DNA from: Gammaproteobacteria bacterium | Lineage (GTDB): Bacteria; Pseudomonadota; Gammaproteobacteria; Acidiferrobacterales; Sulfurifustaceae | Assembly (NCBI GenBank): GCA_029863005.1 | Contig: JAOTWF010000002.1 | Span: forward strand, 17,545-81,544 | DNA length: 64,000 nucleotides | Direction: 5' to 3' | Shown: positions 9,741 to 20,553 of the stretch, one piece after another | Numbering within the stretch: the first letter of the stretch is position 1 | Layout: every line of letters begins with the position of its first letter | The notes under the pieces: generated by a model | Told to the model about the DNA's origin: nothing | Seen by the model: only the letters and a program-made list of their open reading frames with translations | Databases searched by the model: none | Made by a program: the position numbers and the translations under genes

Positions 9741-12155
9741 TCAATACGGCCATTTCCAGTCGCGCACTTCGGGCATGTCCTGCCCGTGTCGTGCGATGTA
9801 TTCGCGATGCCGGATGCGCTTGTCACGCATGCGCTGCTTTAGGTATGCGGCGCGGGATCCGAGGGTCGGGACACGATCGATGACATCCGCTACCAAGTGG
9901 AAGCGATCGAGATCGTTGCGCACAACCATGTCGAACGGCGTCGATGTGGTGCCCTCCTCCTTGTATCCACGCACATGCAGATTGGGGTGGTTCGTACGCC
10001 GGTAGGTGAGGCGGTGGATCAGCCAGGGATAGCCGTGATACGCGAAGATGATCGGCTTGTCGGTGGTGAACAGCGTATCGAAATCCTTGTCCGACAGTCC
10101 GTGCGGATGCTCCTCGCGCGGCTGCAGTGTCATGAGATCGACCACGTTGACCACACGCACCTTGAGATCGGGCTGGTGTTTGCGCAACAAGTCCACGGCG
10201 GCCAAAGTTTCCAGCGTGGGCACGTCGCCGGCGCAGGCCATGACCACGTCCGGATCTGCACCTTCGTCGTTGCTGGCCCACTCCCAGATGCCAATGCCCT
10301 TGGTGCAATGCGTCACGGCGGCGTCCATATCAAGCCATTGCGCCTCCGGCTGCTTGCCAGCCACAATCACGTTGATGAAGTCGCGCGAACGTAAGCACTT
10401 GTCGGTCACGTACAGGAGGCTGTTCGCATCTGGCGGCAGATACACTCGGATTACGTCCGCCTTCTTGTTGACCACATGATCGATGAATCCCGGATCCTGA
10501 TGAGAAAAGCCGTTGTGATCCTGGCGCCAGACATGCGAGGTCAGCAGGTAATTAAGCGAAGCGATGGGTTGTCGCCACGGGATTTCGCGCGTGACCTTGA
10601 GCCATTTCGCGTGCTGGTTGAACATCGAATCGACGATGTGGATGAAAGCCTCGTAGCAGGAGAAAAAACCGTGCCGGCCGGTCAGGAGGTAGCCTTCCAA
10701 CCAGCCTTGGCAGGTATGCTCGCTCAGTATTTCCATCACTCGGCCATCGGACGCGAGATGATCGTCTTCGGGCAGGGTATCGGCCAGCCAGGTGCGGCCA
10801 GTAACCTCCAGCAGTGCGCCTAGCCGGTTCGAAGCGGTTTCATCCGGCCCCATAACACGAAAATTACCCCGCTCCAGATTGAGCTTCATGACATCGCGCA
10901 GGAAATTTCCCATGACCCGAGTCGCCTCCGCCCGTGATTGACCCGGTTTAGGGACTTCCACGGCGTAGTCGCGAAAATCCGGCAGGCGCAAATCTTTCAG
11001 CAGGACACCGCCGTTGGCGTGCGGATTCGCGCCCATGCGCCGGGTCCCGGTCGGTGCCAGCTCCGCCAGTTCCGGCCGCAGCGCGCCGATATCATCGAAC
11101 AGTTCCTCCGGGCGGTAGCTTTTCATCCACTGTTCCAGCAGATGGACATGTCCGGGTTTTTCCGCCATTTCGGAAAACGGCACCTGGTGTGAGCGCCAGG
11201 AGTCCTCGGTTTTCTTGCCGTCGACTTCCTTCGGCCCGGTCCAGCCCTTAGGCGAGCGCAAGATGATCATGGGCCAGCGCGGCCTTGTAACAGAACCGGT
11301 GGCGCGCGCCTGGGCCTGAATTGCCTTGATCTCACCAATGACTGTATCGAGGACGAGCGCCATCTGCTGATGCATGAGTTGCGGATCCGCGCCTTCGACA
11401 AAGTACGGTTTGTAACCGTAGCCGATGAAAAGACTTTCAAGCTCATCACGGCTGATGCGCGCCAAGATGGTCGGATTCGCAATCTTGTAGCCGTTCAAAT
11501 GCAGGATCGGCAGCACCGCCCCGTCATGTATCGGATTGAGAAATTTGTTCGAATGCCAGGCAGTTGCGAGCGGCCCGGTTTCGGCTTCGCCGTCACCGAC
11601 CACACAGGCGACGATCAGATCCGGATTGTCAAAGGACGCACCGAAGGCGTGCGAAATAGCGTAGCCGAGTTCACCGCCTTCATGGATAGAGCCGGGCGTT
11701 TCCGGTGCGACATGGCTCGGAATTCCACCCGGAAAGGAAAATTGCCGAAACAGTTTCTTCATTCCCTCGGCGTTTCGAGGAACATCCGGGTACACCTCAC
11801 TGTAGGTTCCCTCGAGCCAGGTGTTTGCGACCAACCCGGGCCCGCCGTGACCGGGACCGGTGATATAAATCATATTAAGATCATCCCTCTTGATGACACG
11901 GTTCAGATGCGCATAAATGAAATTGAGCCCCGGCGTGGTGCCCCAATGGCCCAGCAGCCGCGGTTTGATGTGCTCCAGCGTGAGCGGAACCCGGAGCATT
12001 GGGTTGTCGAGCAGGTAAATCTGCCCGACCGAGAGATAGTTGGCCGCGCGCCAGTAGGCATCGAGACGGCGCAGTTCACCGGAGGAAAGCGGCCCCTCGC
12101 TTTCCCCGCGGGAAGGTTTCATGCGCGCCGGAGTAGCCGTTGCGTGTTGTGTCAT
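9741..12155 (-). CDS. xfp: Phosphoketolase (xylulose-5-P / fructose-6-P)
   Basis: This thiamine-diphosphate enzyme splits xylulose-5-phosphate or fructose-6-phosphate with inorganic phosphate into acetyl phosphate plus a C3 or C4 sugar phosphate. Family signatures are clear: [44 protein letters not shown] and [12 protein letters not shown]. The ORF opens at 12182, but the ATG at 12155 has a strong GGAGGT five bases upstream, so the protein starts [11 protein letters not shown] and has 804 residues, the usual size. Acetate kinase lies 27 bases upstream, the standard partner that turns acetyl phosphate into acetate and ATP. A predicted Fnr-type promoter in front of ackA would control both. Confidence 0.97.
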   Translation of the reverse strand: MTQHATATPARMKPSRGESEGPLSSGELRRLDAYWRAANYLSVGQIYLLDNPMLRVPLTLEHIKPRLLGHWGTTPGLNFIYAHLNRVIKRDDLNMIYITGPGHGGPGLVANTWLEGTYSEVYPDVPRNAEGMKKLFRQFSFPGGIPSHVAPETPGSIHEGGELGYAISHAFGASFDNPDLIVACVVGDGEAETGPLATAWHSNKFLNPIHDGAVLPILHLNGYKIANPTILARISRDELESLFIGYGYKPYFVEGADPQLMHQQMALVLDTVIGEIKAIQAQARATGSVTRPRWPMIILRSPKGWTGPKEVDGKKTEDSWRSHQVPFSEMAEKPGHVHLLEQWMKSYRPEELFDDIGALRPELAELAPTGTRRMGANPHANGGVLLKDLRLPDFRDYAVEVPKPGQSRAEATRVMGNFLRDVMKLNLERGNFRVMGPDETASNRLGALLEVTGRTWLADTLPEDDHLASDGRVMEILSEHTCQGWLEGYLLTGRHGFFSCYEAFIHIVDSMFNQHAKWLKVTREIPWRQPIASLNYLLTSHVWRQDHNGFSHQDPGFIDHVVNKKADVIRVYLPPDANSLLYVTDKCLRSRDFINVIVAGKQPEAQWLDMDAAVTHCTKGIGIWEWASNDEGADPDVVMACAGDVPTLETLAAVDLLRKHQPDLKVRVVNVVDLMTLQPREEHPHGLSDKDFDTLFTTDKPIIFAYHGYPWLIHRLTYRRTNHPNLHVRGYKEEGTTSTPFDMVVRNDLDRFHLVADVIDRVPTLGSRAAYLKQRMRDKRIRHREYIARHGQDMPEVRDWKWPY

Positions 12156-12160
12156 GTTGC

Positions 12161-12166
12161 ACCTCC
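12161..12166 (-). promoter_or_regulatory. Strong ribosome binding site deciding the xfp start
   Basis: GGAGGT on the minus strand is five bases from the ATG at 12155. It rules against the upstream start used by the ORF track. Confidence 0.8.
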
Positions 12167-12182
12167 ATTGTCTGCAGCCCAA

Positions 12183-13313
12183 TCAGGATTCGGCGGTGGC
12201 GGCCAGTGCCGCTTGTGCCAGTATCCGGGCTTCGTTGACAGGAATCACCCAAATCTCCGCGCGGCTGTCCGCGCGGCTGATAAGTTGTTCGTTGCCGGCG
12301 ATGAAGGCATTTTTCCCGGGATCGAGACGGATGCCGGCCCATTTCATATTCTCGAAAATCCGCGCACGGATCTCTGGGGCATTCTCACCCACGCCTCCGC
12401 CGATCAGGACTGCATCCACACCGCCGAGCACGGCTATGTACGCCCCGATGTATTTCCGGATTCGGTAGCAATAGAGATCCACCGCCCGCTGCGCCCGGGG
12501 ATCGCCGGATTCAAGCAATTCGCGCATGTCGCCGCTGAGCCCGGAGACGCCCAGCAAACCGGAGGCGTCATTGAGCAGGCGCTCGGTGTCCTGCGGCGAA
12601 AGGTTTTCCCGTTGCTGCAGGTGGGTGATTAGCCCTGCATCGATATCGCCACTGCGGGTGGCCATGACCAGCCCCTCTAGGGGCGAGAAACCCATGGAGG
12701 TGTCCTTCACGCCGTCCTTGTCCGTGGCCGTGATCGAGCATCCCGCGCCGAGCTGAAGCGAAATGATGCGTTGTTCATGCGCGGCACCGGAGCGCCGTTC
12801 CCGCCAGCGGCGCCACATAGCCTCATGCGCCAGGCCGTGAAAACCATAACGACGCAAGTGATGCCGTTCTGTCATCTCGGCTGGAAGTGCGTAGATTCGT
12901 GCCACTTCCGGAAGCCGTGCGTAATAGGCTGTATCGAAAACGGCCACCTGTTTTACCGCAGATCCCAAAGTTTCGCGACAGGCACGCATCCATTGCAAGG
13001 CTGCCGGATTATGCAATGGCGCGAGCGGCGCGAGTCTGTCAATTTCCGCTTCCACCTCGGGGTTGATCAAAGTGGGGAATTGCAAGTTGTCACCACCGTG
13101 CACCACGCGGTGCGCGACAAGAGCGAATCCGGAGAGAGCGTGCGTCTGAATAAACTGACGCAATACTTCCGTTGCTTCCGTTGCCTTGTCCGAACTCGAC
13201 TCATGACGCGCATATGCTATCTGCTCCATCCGGTTTTCCGCTGCTGTTTCAAAGGCAACGAGACGGATGGACGAACTCCCGGCATTGACCGTCAGAATCT
13301 TCACCTTCTGCAT
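12183..13313 (-). CDS. ackA: Acetate kinase, divergent type
   Basis: ASKHA-fold kinase that would convert acetyl phosphate from Xfp to acetate with ATP formation. Visible motifs are NAGSSSIRL at the N-terminus, RVVHGGDN, APLHNPAAL, FDTAYY, GFHGLAHE, TRSGDIDAG and GGVGENAPEIR near residue 320. Several differ from the textbook acetate kinase: GFHGTSH is GFHGLAH, LGNGAS is LGAGCS, and the His after FDTAF is Tyr. The track starts at a GTG at 13331. I choose the ATG at 13313, which gives the normal N-terminus MQKVKILTVNAGSS, although neither start has a good ribosome site. The neighbour xfp makes acetate kinase much likelier than butyrate or propionate kinase. Confidence 0.9.
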   Translation of the reverse strand: MQKVKILTVNAGSSSIRLVAFETAAENRMEQIAYARHESSSDKATEATEVLRQFIQTHALSGFALVAHRVVHGGDNLQFPTLINPEVEAEIDRLAPLAPLHNPAALQWMRACRETLGSAVKQVAVFDTAYYARLPEVARIYALPAEMTERHHLRRYGFHGLAHEAMWRRWRERRSGAAHEQRIISLQLGAGCSITATDKDGVKDTSMGFSPLEGLVMATRSGDIDAGLITHLQQRENLSPQDTERLLNDASGLLGVSGLSGDMRELLESGDPRAQRAVDLYCYRIRKYIGAYIAVLGGVDAVLIGGGVGENAPEIRARIFENMKWAGIRLDPGKNAFIAGNEQLISRADSRAEIWVIPVNEARILAQAALAATAES

Positions 13314-13568
13314 TCCTTGGTGCGCCGCCACATATGCCGTGTGCTTTCGTCAGGCTAAAAAACACTATACCGCGGCTGTTTTACGGGTTCTTGATATCGA
13401 TCAATTCATTCAACTATTACTCAGTCGGGTGCTGAATCGCGAAAACGTTCAGCCGTATCCGCGGATTCACTTGATTGCCAACCGCCCGCCGTGCCAGTTG
13501 CGCATTGTCTTGGCTCTGTTCACCGTGGACAAGCCATGGCTAGCGGTTGGGCGCGCAGACATGAAAAA
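13314..13568. other. Intergenic region between DUF1622 gene and ackA
   Basis: These 255 bases contain the Fnr-type promoter described separately. The remainder (about 13405-13568) shows no convincing gene, terminator or repeat. The plus-strand ORF that crosses it is an antisense shadow of the genes downstream. Confidence 0.5.
13364..13404 (-). promoter_or_regulatory. Predicted Fnr/Anr-activated promoter of ackA-xfp operon
   Basis: Minus strand. TTGATATCGATCAA at 13391-13404 is a perfect TTGAT-N4-ATCAA Fnr/Anr-family box. A TATAGT -10 hexamer lies at 13369-13364. If transcription starts about seven bases after the hexamer (near 13356-13357), the box centre falls at -40.5 to -41.5, the class II activation position. 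No good -35 hexamer is present, as expected for such promoters. The leader to the ackA ATG would be about 45 bases. This is motif reading only. Confidence 0.6.
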
Positions 13569-13925
13569 TTATTTCCGGTGTCTGGCAGCTGGCTTCCAGG
13601 GCCAGTGCCCTTCGATACCGTACTCGAGGGTGAAACTGAGAAAGGCGCGTATCAGTACGATCACGCCCAATACTGCCACGCTCTCAAACGAATGCGAAAC
13701 TGCCACGGTGCGGATGATGTCCCCGGCGATCAGGAACTCGAGCCCCAGGATAATCGCCTTTCCCAATTTGCGACGGTACTCGCCATACACGGCGGATTTG
13801 TCGGCTGCATGCCACTGCGTGAACACCCACACCGTCGCCAGCGCGAAACCCGCCAGGATCGTGAAAACCCCGACCGCTTCCATGATTACCGCTGATTGGC
13901 CAAACAGTTCCTTGAGTGTATGCAT
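13569..13925 (-). CDS. DUF1622 family membrane protein
   Basis: Small inner-membrane protein of 118 residues. It starts MHTLKELFGQSA with AGAGG about six bases upstream, not at the earlier in-frame Met used by the track. It has hydrophobic segments near residues 13-35 (VIMEAVGVFTILAGFALATVW), 57-76 and 83-100. The spacing and the segment KLGKAIILGLEFLIAGDIIRTV match my memory of DUF1622. The function is unknown. It follows the LapA-like gene and glgX with a short gap, so it may be the last gene of the glgB-glgE-treS transcript. A link to osmotic stress is only a guess. Confidence 0.75.
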   Translation of the reverse strand: MHTLKELFGQSAVIMEAVGVFTILAGFALATVWVFTQWHAADKSAVYGEYRRKLGKAIILGLEFLIAGDIIRTVAVSHSFESVAVLGVIVLIRAFLSFTLEYGIEGHWPWKPAARHRK

Positions 13926-13947
13926 ATCGTCCTCTCTGTCGAAACCA

Positions 13948-14151
13948 TCACCGCTTGCGCCGCAGGGACAGATAGCCATGCAGCAACCAACTGAGGACCA
14001 TGCCAACCGCCAGCACAACCAGAATCATCAGCGCTCTGGACATGGACACGGTCCAGAACAGAAACCGGATTTCGACCACGGTCGTGTTTTGAAAAATAAA
14101 CACGGCAATCATCATGGAAAGCAGGAATGCCAGAATAAGTTTAAATGACAC
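13948..14151 (-). CDS. LapA/DUF1049-like small membrane protein
   Basis: The reading frame continues upstream into glgX, but a GTG at 14151 with GGAAA seven bases before it lies 22 bases after the glgX stop and gives a sensible 67-residue protein. It has two membrane helices (about residues 5-20 and 34-55), separated by FQNTTVVEIRFLFWTVSMS, and a basic C-terminus LSLRRKR. That pattern is typical of the DUF1049 (LapA/YciS) family, which in E. coli partners LapB in LPS control. Whether this copy has that job, away from lapB, is unknown. Confidence 0.7.
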   Translation of the reverse strand: MSFKLILAFLLSMMIAVFIFQNTTVVEIRFLFWTVSMSRALMILVVLAVGMVLSWLLHGYLSLRRKR

Positions 14152-14173
14152 GCGTAGTTTCCAGTCAGATATA

Positions 14174-16312
14174 TTATGTCGGGGTGCCGGGATCCATTTC
14201 ACGCATGAGCACGAAGGAACGACCCTGCAATGGATAGGTGTGCGTGCCTTCAAATGTTCCGTCGCGCGCGAGCCCGGCTTCATGGCTGGTATCCAGCTCC
14301 GTCTTCCACAGCTTGCCCGGATGATAGGCCGGCAAAACGAATCCTATTTCGTCATGGTGAGCGTTGATGAGAAGCAGGAAGTTGGCGTCCGAGATGGGTT
14401 GGCCGCGGTCGTCATATTCATTCAGTCCAGCGCCGGCGAGCAACAGACCCAAACAACGGGCAAATGACTGCTGCCATTCCTCGTCGGTCATTTCGTTCCC
14501 GTCGGGCTTGAGCCAGACGATGTCTTTGATTTCGCTGCCACGAATCTGACGTCCTTGAAAGAAAGAACGACGTCGGAACACGGGATGTCGCTGAAGAATT
14601 TGGATGATACGACGCGTGAATTCAATCAGTTGGCGGTCATCCGGCTTGAGGTTCCAATCGATCCAGTTGAGTTCATTGTCCTGGCAATAGGCATTGTTGT
14701 TGCCGCCTTGAGTGCGTCCCATCTCGTCCCCCGCCAGCAGCATGGGTACACCTTGTGAGAAGAAAAGCGTCGCCAGAAAATTGCGCTTTTGCTGGGCGCG
14801 CAGCGCCTTGATCGCCGGGTCATCGGTCGGACCTTCGACCCCGCAATTCCAGGACAGATTGTGATCGTGGCCGTCACGGTTGTTCTCGCCGTTTGCCTCG
14901 TTGTGCTTGTCGTTGTAACTGACCAAGTCGTGCAGCGTGAATCCGTCATGCGCTGTTATAAAGTTGATGGAGGCGTACGGCCGGCGGCCGCTGTGGCCGT
15001 ACAGGTCGCTGGAGCCGGTGAGGCGATAAGCCAGCTCGCCGATCACGCCGCCCTCGCCTTTCCAGTAGGCGCGCACCACGTCCCGGTATTTGCCGTTCCA
15101 TTCGGTCCAGCCTACGGGGAAATTACCGACCTGGTATCCGCCCTCACCCAGGTCCCAGGGTTCCGCGATGAGCTTCACCTGCGACAGCACCGGATCCTGG
15201 TGGATAATGTCGAAAAAGGCGGACAGTCGGTTAACCTCGTGCAGCTCGCGCGCCAGCGCCGAGGCAAGATCGAATCGAAACCCGTCCACATGCATCTCAA
15301 GTACCCAGTAACGCAAACTGTCCATGATGATCTGCAATACACGTGGGTGCTGCATATTGAGCGTGTTGCCGCAGCCGGTGAAATCGACGTAATAGCGCGG
15401 ATCGGTCGCACTCAGGCGGTAATAGGATTCATTGTCGATGCCGCGGAAAGAAAGCGTGGGCCCCAGTTGGTTGCCTTCGGCGGTGTGGTTGTACACCACA
15501 TCAAGAATGACCTCGATGCCGTTCGAGTGCAACGTCTTGACCATGGTCTTGAATTCGCTGATGCGACCGGTAGCCGAATAGCGCATGTCCGGAGCCAGGA
15601 AACCGATCGAATTGTACCCCCAGAAATTCCGTAATCCCTTTTCCACGAGGTTTCGTTCGTCCACGAAGGCGTGAACCGGCATGAGCTCGACGGCCGTGAT
15701 GCCGAGATGTTTGAGATGCCGGATTACCGGCTCGGTGGCGAGCCCGGCATAAGTTCCGCGCAGGGGCGCCGGCACCTGTGGATGATTCTGCGTGAACCCT
15801 TTGACGTGCAGTTCATAAATAATGGTCTCGTGCCACGGCGTGCGTGGCGGTTTGTCACCGCCCCACGTGAAGGCCGGGTCGATGACCCTGCACTTTGGCA
15901 CGCCTGGCGCGTTGTTGCTGCGGTCGAACGACAGATCTTCCTGTTTGTGGCCCACGCGGTAACCGAAATCCGCGTTACTCCATTTGACCTGACCGACGAT
16001 CGACTTTGCATAGGGATCGAGCAGCAACTTATTGTGATTGAAGCGTTTTCCTTTTTTGGGTTCGTAAGGCCCGTAAACTCGATAGCCGTATAACAACCCG
16101 GGTCGCGCGTCGGGCAAATAGCAGTGCCAAACCAGGTCAGTCTGCCAGGATAAGGCAATGCGCGTGATTTCGCGATTCCCCTTGGCTTCGAACAGGCACA
16201 ATTCCACTTTCTCGGCGTGCTCGCTGAACAATGCGAAATTCACCCCTTCGCCATCCCAGGTGGCGCCCAAGGGATAAGGTCCACCCGGCCAGACCGGCAT
16301 ATTATTGTTCAT
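14174..16312 (-). CDS. glgX: Glycogen debranching enzyme (GlgX/TreX type)
   Basis: A GH13 isoamylase-type debranching enzyme that hydrolyses alpha-1,6 branches in glycogen. An N-terminal CBM48 domain begins [28 protein letters not shown]. The barrel follows, with [23 protein letters not shown] near residue 344, [17 protein letters not shown] near 380 and [20 protein letters not shown] near 455. At 712 residues it matches TreX/GlgX. Its products, linear maltodextrins, are substrates for MalQ-TreY and TreZ downstream, so the two halves of the island join here. An ATG four codons later is a possible alternative start. Confidence 0.95.
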   Translation of the reverse strand: MNNNMPVWPGGPYPLGATWDGEGVNFALFSEHAEKVELCLFEAKGNREITRIALSWQTDLVWHCYLPDARPGLLYGYRVYGPYEPKKGKRFNHNKLLLDPYAKSIVGQVKWSNADFGYRVGHKQEDLSFDRSNNAPGVPKCRVIDPAFTWGGDKPPRTPWHETIIYELHVKGFTQNHPQVPAPLRGTYAGLATEPVIRHLKHLGITAVELMPVHAFVDERNLVEKGLRNFWGYNSIGFLAPDMRYSATGRISEFKTMVKTLHSNGIEVILDVVYNHTAEGNQLGPTLSFRGIDNESYYRLSATDPRYYVDFTGCGNTLNMQHPRVLQIIMDSLRYWVLEMHVDGFRFDLASALARELHEVNRLSAFFDIIHQDPVLSQVKLIAEPWDLGEGGYQVGNFPVGWTEWNGKYRDVVRAYWKGEGGVIGELAYRLTGSSDLYGHSGRRPYASINFITAHDGFTLHDLVSYNDKHNEANGENNRDGHDHNLSWNCGVEGPTDDPAIKALRAQQKRNFLATLFFSQGVPMLLAGDEMGRTQGGNNNAYCQDNELNWIDWNLKPDDRQLIEFTRRIIQILQRHPVFRRRSFFQGRQIRGSEIKDIVWLKPDGNEMTDEEWQQSFARCLGLLLAGAGLNEYDDRGQPISDANFLLLINAHHDEIGFVLPAYHPGKLWKTELDTSHEAGLARDGTFEGTHTYPLQGRSFVLMREMDPGTPT

Positions 16313-16418
16313 GGACTAATCATCCTATTTTCATTCTTCAACGGCCAAATTCGGGCCGACACACAGGACACCGGCACTTACCCCAGCCTCTATACATGGC
16401 TGAATACGCCTTATCGTT

Positions 16419-17102
16419 TTATTTATCGTCAGAAGACCCCTTTTTCGGCCACCAGCGCGCGAGCAGATCGCCCGCGGTCTTTTGCCCGCCGATCCCGAAG
16501 GCCAGCGCCAGCGCCAAGACAACACCGGCCAGCAAAACCATAAAGGTCTGGCGTATGATGTCAGTTACCACGTTCACCTGGTCAAGCGCGATGAGTACGA
16601 CAAAAACCATGATGGCGTATTGCGCGATGCGGCCAAGAAGTTCTGCATCTTCCATTCCCACGTTCTTGCTGTAGGCGGAAACCAACTGGGAAATGAAACG
16701 GGCGAAATACAAGCCCACCGCCAGGATCAACACCGCTACGACGACCTTGGGAATGAAGAGCACGATCTGGCTCACCAGTTCGGTGACATAGGTCAGGCCC
16801 AGACTGTTGAAGGCGACCATCAGCGTCAGCAGGATCACCAGCCAGTATCCTAGGATGCCCAGGACACCGGCCATACCGGCTTGAATACCGCCTTGGCGCA
16901 GAAAGCCGTCGATGCCGGCCTTTTCCGTGAGCACGTGGAAATTGATGGTCTGCAAACCCTTGACCACCACCAGTTTGACGAATTTCGCCAACAGCCAACC
17001 GGCGACAAGAATTATAATTGCCAACAACAGTCTCGGCAAAAAAACTCCCAATTGCGCGAGAAAGGCCCGTGCCGGCTCGAGCGCCAAATTTACCTGTTCC
17101 AT
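16419..17102 (-). CDS. Conserved TM-helix (mechanosensitive-channel-like) membrane protein
   Basis: A 227-residue integral membrane protein with an excellent AGGAGG ribosome site five bases before its ATG. It has a first helix FLPRLLLAIIILVAGWLLAKFV (about residues 22-43) and a repeated form near 113-135 (FIPKVVVAVLILAVGLYFARFIS). These are the 'conserved TM helix' repeats seen in MscS-related and YbdG-like proteins. A last helix near 187-207 ends AFGIGGQKTAGDLLARWW, which resembles the MscS pore-end motif. The large cytoplasmic MscS beta domain is absent. Position between glgX and treS suggests a role in osmotic response, but that is inference. Confidence 0.75.
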   Translation of the reverse strand: MEQVNLALEPARAFLAQLGVFLPRLLLAIIILVAGWLLAKFVKLVVVKGLQTINFHVLTEKAGIDGFLRQGGIQAGMAGVLGILGYWLVILLTLMVAFNSLGLTYVTELVSQIVLFIPKVVVAVLILAVGLYFARFISQLVSAYSKNVGMEDAELLGRIAQYAIMVFVVLIALDQVNVVTDIIRQTFMVLLAGVVLALALAFGIGGQKTAGDLLARWWPKKGSSDDK

Positions 17103-17229
17103 AGGTCCTCCTTTATGACATCGAAAAAAAACACGGCAGCCATCGTTACGCCGCCCCCACTTACCATATCATCACGGGAGAAAGCTTTATATTAAACCGT
17201 GCACGCCACACCCGTCCGGCAGCATCGTT

Positions 17230-20200
17230 TCATTCCAGCAGGCTTGATATCCCCATCAGCGGGATACGTGCCCACGAGGGACGGTTGTTCAGCTCGTAGC
17301 GCAACTCATAAAATGCTTTTTCAAGCATAAATAGTCTTAACAACCCGCGCGCCTGATCCCAGTCAGAATAGATCCCAGCAATCCGCACATGCGCCTCATA
17401 GGATTGCAAGAATGTGCGGGCGACCTCGGTTTCCCATTCATGGATCACCGTTTCGACCTGCACGGAATCCTCCGATTGTTCGGCGGTTATGTGCGACGCG
17501 GCGGTATAGGCCGCATAATTGAACGAACGCAGCATGCCCGCGACATCCCGCAACGGAGAATGTTTGCGAAGCCGTTCGTCCAGCGAACGCGCCGGCTCGC
17601 CCTCGAAATCAATAATGACAAAATCATTCTGCCGCAACAGCACCTGGCCGAGATGATAATCTCCGTGATAGCGGGTTTTCAGGGACTCCAGACCCTCGGG
17701 GACGCATTCCTCGATCCAGTCATGAACGATTTTGCGCCGCTCGATGAGCGACGCTGCCATCACCCGCATATCATCGGTAAGCGAATCGAGACGCTCCTCG
17801 AGCAGCCCAAGCGTGGCGTCCGCCTCTTCACGCAGACGATGTTTCCAATCGGTTATTTCACGTTTGCCGACGGGCTCAGGTTCGAAGGCCGGGTCACCCG
17901 TGGACATGGCCAGGGCCCGGTGCAATTCGCCCGTTCGCTGACCGAGCACCTGTATTAGATTGAGAAAACCCCCGTGCACCTCGATCGATGATACGGATGT
18001 TTCAGCAGGTCCCCGATGCTCCTCCAGGAAACGTTCCAGGTAATTCAGCGTGTAGGTCCAGCCATCGCCCTGGTTCTCGACAAATCCCTGAAGGACAGCC
18101 AGGGTCATCAAGCCGCCATCATTGGCCACGTATTCCACGGCGCCCGCGACTGGCACGATGTTTGGAAATTGCGCCACCTCGGTCAGGAAGCGGCCGACCT
18201 CCACCTCCGGGCTCTCTCCGGATTGCAAACGACGGAACGCCTTGAGAAACAGCCGATTGCCAATCACGATAGCGGTGTTGCTGCCTTGCGCAGCGGATGG
18301 GCGAACCGTCAGTTCGTTTATGTCATCGCCGGCCAATTCGCGGAAGGCTTTCGTGGGCACGAAACGGATCGTCCCGGCCGTGCCGGCCAGCTCACGTCCG
18401 GTCCCGATGGCTTCCACCATGGCGCGGCAAAACATTTCATCTGCCAGGGCATCGCCCATGATGCCGATGCGCGCCTGCTGACGTACCCGCGCCAAGCTCG
18501 CCGGTAACAATCCTCGCTGGCGTTCTTCTGGTTCGTGCTCCCAGACCAGTGACAGCGGTAAGAAGTAGATTGATTGATCGCCAGCGCCGCCTTCGATGCG
18601 GTACAGCGATATAAACCAGCTATTGGAATCCATCTCCCAGACAACATGTTCGATCAATACGGCACGCGTCATCGGTTCGCCCTTGGCGGCGAACCAGCGC
18701 TGCGCCGCCATAAAGTGGGGCAAGACATTGTTTTCTAGCTGGATGCGGACTTTATCGGCCATGCCGATGCGCCAGGGGACTACGCGCTCACGGAAGAAAC
18801 TGCTCCAGCCATCGAACAGCACCAATAACGGCAGCTCTTCGCGCGGCAGACGTTCCTCGTGCCAGGACGGTACTTCCTCACCCTTGGCAAGTCGGAACCA
18901 GTAAAAACCATGGCCATGCAGGGTGAGCAGATACGGGAGTTCGCCGATTGGCGGGAACGCCGTGCGACCCATCATTTCCACCGGTACGCAGCCTTTATAC
19001 TTGCCCAGATCGAGCTCCACCGGTTGCGCCGAGCGTGCCAGATTGGCCACGCACAGAATGGTTTCGTTTTCGTACTCGCGCAGAAATGCCAGGATTTTTC
19101 GATTGCCCGGTTTGAGAAAATGCAAGGCCCCGCGACCGAAGGCTTGGTGGCTCTTGCGCACGCTGAGCAAACGCTTCATCCAATTAAGCAATGATGAGGG
19201 ATCGCGAGACTGCGCCTCCACATTCACGGCCTCGAACCCGTATACCGGATCCATGATGGGGGGAAGGAACAAGCGCTGAGGATCGGCATGGGAAAAACCG
19301 GCGTTACGGTCGGGGCTCCACTGCATGGGCGTGCGCACACCGTTGCGATCACCCAAATAAATATTGTCCCCCATGCCAATTTCATCACCATAATAAAGAA
19401 TGGGAGAACCCGGCATCGACAGGAGCAGACTGTTCATGAGTCGAATTTTTTCGAAATCGTTGTCCATGAGTGGTGCCAGTCGGCGGCGGATACCGAGATT
19501 CAGACGTGAGCGGGGGTCGGCGGCGTACATGCGGTACATGTAATCGCGCTCCTTGTTAGTCACCATTTCAAGTGTAAGCTCGTCATGATTGCGCAAGAAA
19601 ATCGCCCACTGGCAGTTTTCAGGTATCTCCGGCGTCTGGTTCATGATTTCCACGATGGGATGACGGTCCTCCTGGCCGATGGCCATGTACATGCGTGGCA
19701 TCAAGGGAAAGTGGTAGGCCATATGACACTCGTCACCGGAACCGAAATAGTCACGCACATCCTCCGGCCACTGATTGGCCTCGGCCAGGAACATTCGGTT
19801 CTTGTAATGATTGTCGATCACGGATCGCATCTGCTTGATGACGGCGTGCGTCTCGGGGAGGTTCTCATTATTGGTGCCCTCGCGCACGCACAGGTAGGGA
19901 ATCGCGTCGAGGCGCAGCCCGTCCACGCCCTGATCCAGCCAAAATTGCATGACCTTGGTGACTGCTTTCACCACCTGGGGATTATTGTGGTTAAGATCAG
20001 GCTGATGTGAGAAAAAGCGATGCCAATAATAGGACTTGGCCGTATCGTCCCAGGCCCAGTTGGATTTCTCGGTGTCGGAAAAAATAATACGTGTATCTTC
20101 ATATTTCTTGACGGTATCGCTCCACACGTAGAAATTACGCTTGGGCGAACCGGGCGGCGCCTTGCGTGCCGCCTGGAACCACGGGTGCTGGTCCGAGGTA

Positions 20201-20541
20201 TGGTTGATGACGAGTTCGGTGATGACTCGCAGACCGCGCTCGTGCGCCGCCTTCACGAAGACCTGAAAATCCTTGCGCGTGCCGTATTCAGGATGGATAT
20301 TCCGGTAGTCGGAAATATCATAGCCGTCGTCGCGCATGGGCGACGGATAAAACGGCAGGATCCACAACGTGTTGACACCCAGTTGCTGCAAATAATCGAG
20401 CTTTGAGGTCAGTCCCGCAAAGTCACCGATACCGTCATTATTGCTGTCGCAAAATGCCTTGACGTGAATCTCATAAACGACGGCATCCTTGTACCAGAGC
20501 GGATCGTCGATGAGGATTTCGTGGCGGCGTTCACTGGTCAT
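17230..20541 (-). CDS. treS: Trehalose synthase-maltokinase fusion
   Basis: The 1103-residue protein carries TreS (residues about 10-545, GH13) fused to maltokinase (about 590-1103). TreS interconverts trehalose and maltose. Its motifs are [23 protein letters not shown] near 207, [13 protein letters not shown] near 253 and [10 protein letters not shown] near 317. The kinase half has the aminoglycoside-kinase-like [11 protein letters not shown] near 958 and [11 protein letters not shown] near 978, and would phosphorylate maltose to maltose-1-phosphate. GlgE, encoded 12 bases upstream, uses this product. The fusion is well known in proteobacteria and actinobacteria. The ribosome site is weak, so translational coupling to glgE is likely. 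Confidence 0.95.
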   Translation of the reverse strand: MTSERRHEILIDDPLWYKDAVVYEIHVKAFCDSNNDGIGDFAGLTSKLDYLQQLGVNTLWILPFYPSPMRDDGYDISDYRNIHPEYGTRKDFQVFVKAAHERGLRVITELVINHTSDQHPWFQAARKAPPGSPKRNFYVWSDTVKKYEDTRIIFSDTEKSNWAWDDTAKSYYWHRFFSHQPDLNHNNPQVVKAVTKVMQFWLDQGVDGLRLDAIPYLCVREGTNNENLPETHAVIKQMRSVIDNHYKNRMFLAEANQWPEDVRDYFGSGDECHMAYHFPLMPRMYMAIGQEDRHPIVEIMNQTPEIPENCQWAIFLRNHDELTLEMVTNKERDYMYRMYAADPRSRLNLGIRRRLAPLMDNDFEKIRLMNSLLLSMPGSPILYYGDEIGMGDNIYLGDRNGVRTPMQWSPDRNAGFSHADPQRLFLPPIMDPVYGFEAVNVEAQSRDPSSLLNWMKRLLSVRKSHQAFGRGALHFLKPGNRKILAFLREYENETILCVANLARSAQPVELDLGKYKGCVPVEMMGRTAFPPIGELPYLLTLHGHGFYWFRLAKGEEVPSWHEERLPREELPLLVLFDGWSSFFRERVVPWRIGMADKVRIQLENNVLPHFMAAQRWFAAKGEPMTRAVLIEHVVWEMDSNSWFISLYRIEGGAGDQSIYFLPLSLVWEHEPEERQRGLLPASLARVRQQARIGIMGDALADEMFCRAMVEAIGTGRELAGTAGTIRFVPTKAFRELAGDDINELTVRPSAAQGSNTAIVIGNRLFLKAFRRLQSGESPEVEVGRFLTEVAQFPNIVPVAGAVEYVANDGGLMTLAVLQGFVENQGDGWTYTLNYLERFLEEHRGPAETSVSSIEVHGGFLNLIQVLGQRTGELHRALAMSTGDPAFEPEPVGKREITDWKHRLREEADATLGLLEERLDSLTDDMRVMAASLIERRKIVHDWIEECVPEGLESLKTRYHGDYHLGQVLLRQNDFVIIDFEGEPARSLDERLRKHSPLRDVAGMLRSFNYAAYTAASHITAEQSEDSVQVETVIHEWETEVARTFLQSYEAHVRIAGIYSDWDQARGLLRLFMLEKAFYELRYELNNRPSWARIPLMGISSLLE

Positions 20542-20553
20542 GCGCTTTACACT

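Noticed and set aside
11370-12632. 420-residue plus-strand ORF over xfp and ackA
   Set aside because: It runs across two real minus-strand genes and their spacer and has no ribosome site or known motif.
13267-14148. 293-residue plus-strand ORF opposite DUF1622 and LapA-like genes
   Set aside because: Low-complexity sequence, no motif, and the minus-strand genes have good starts and membrane patterns.
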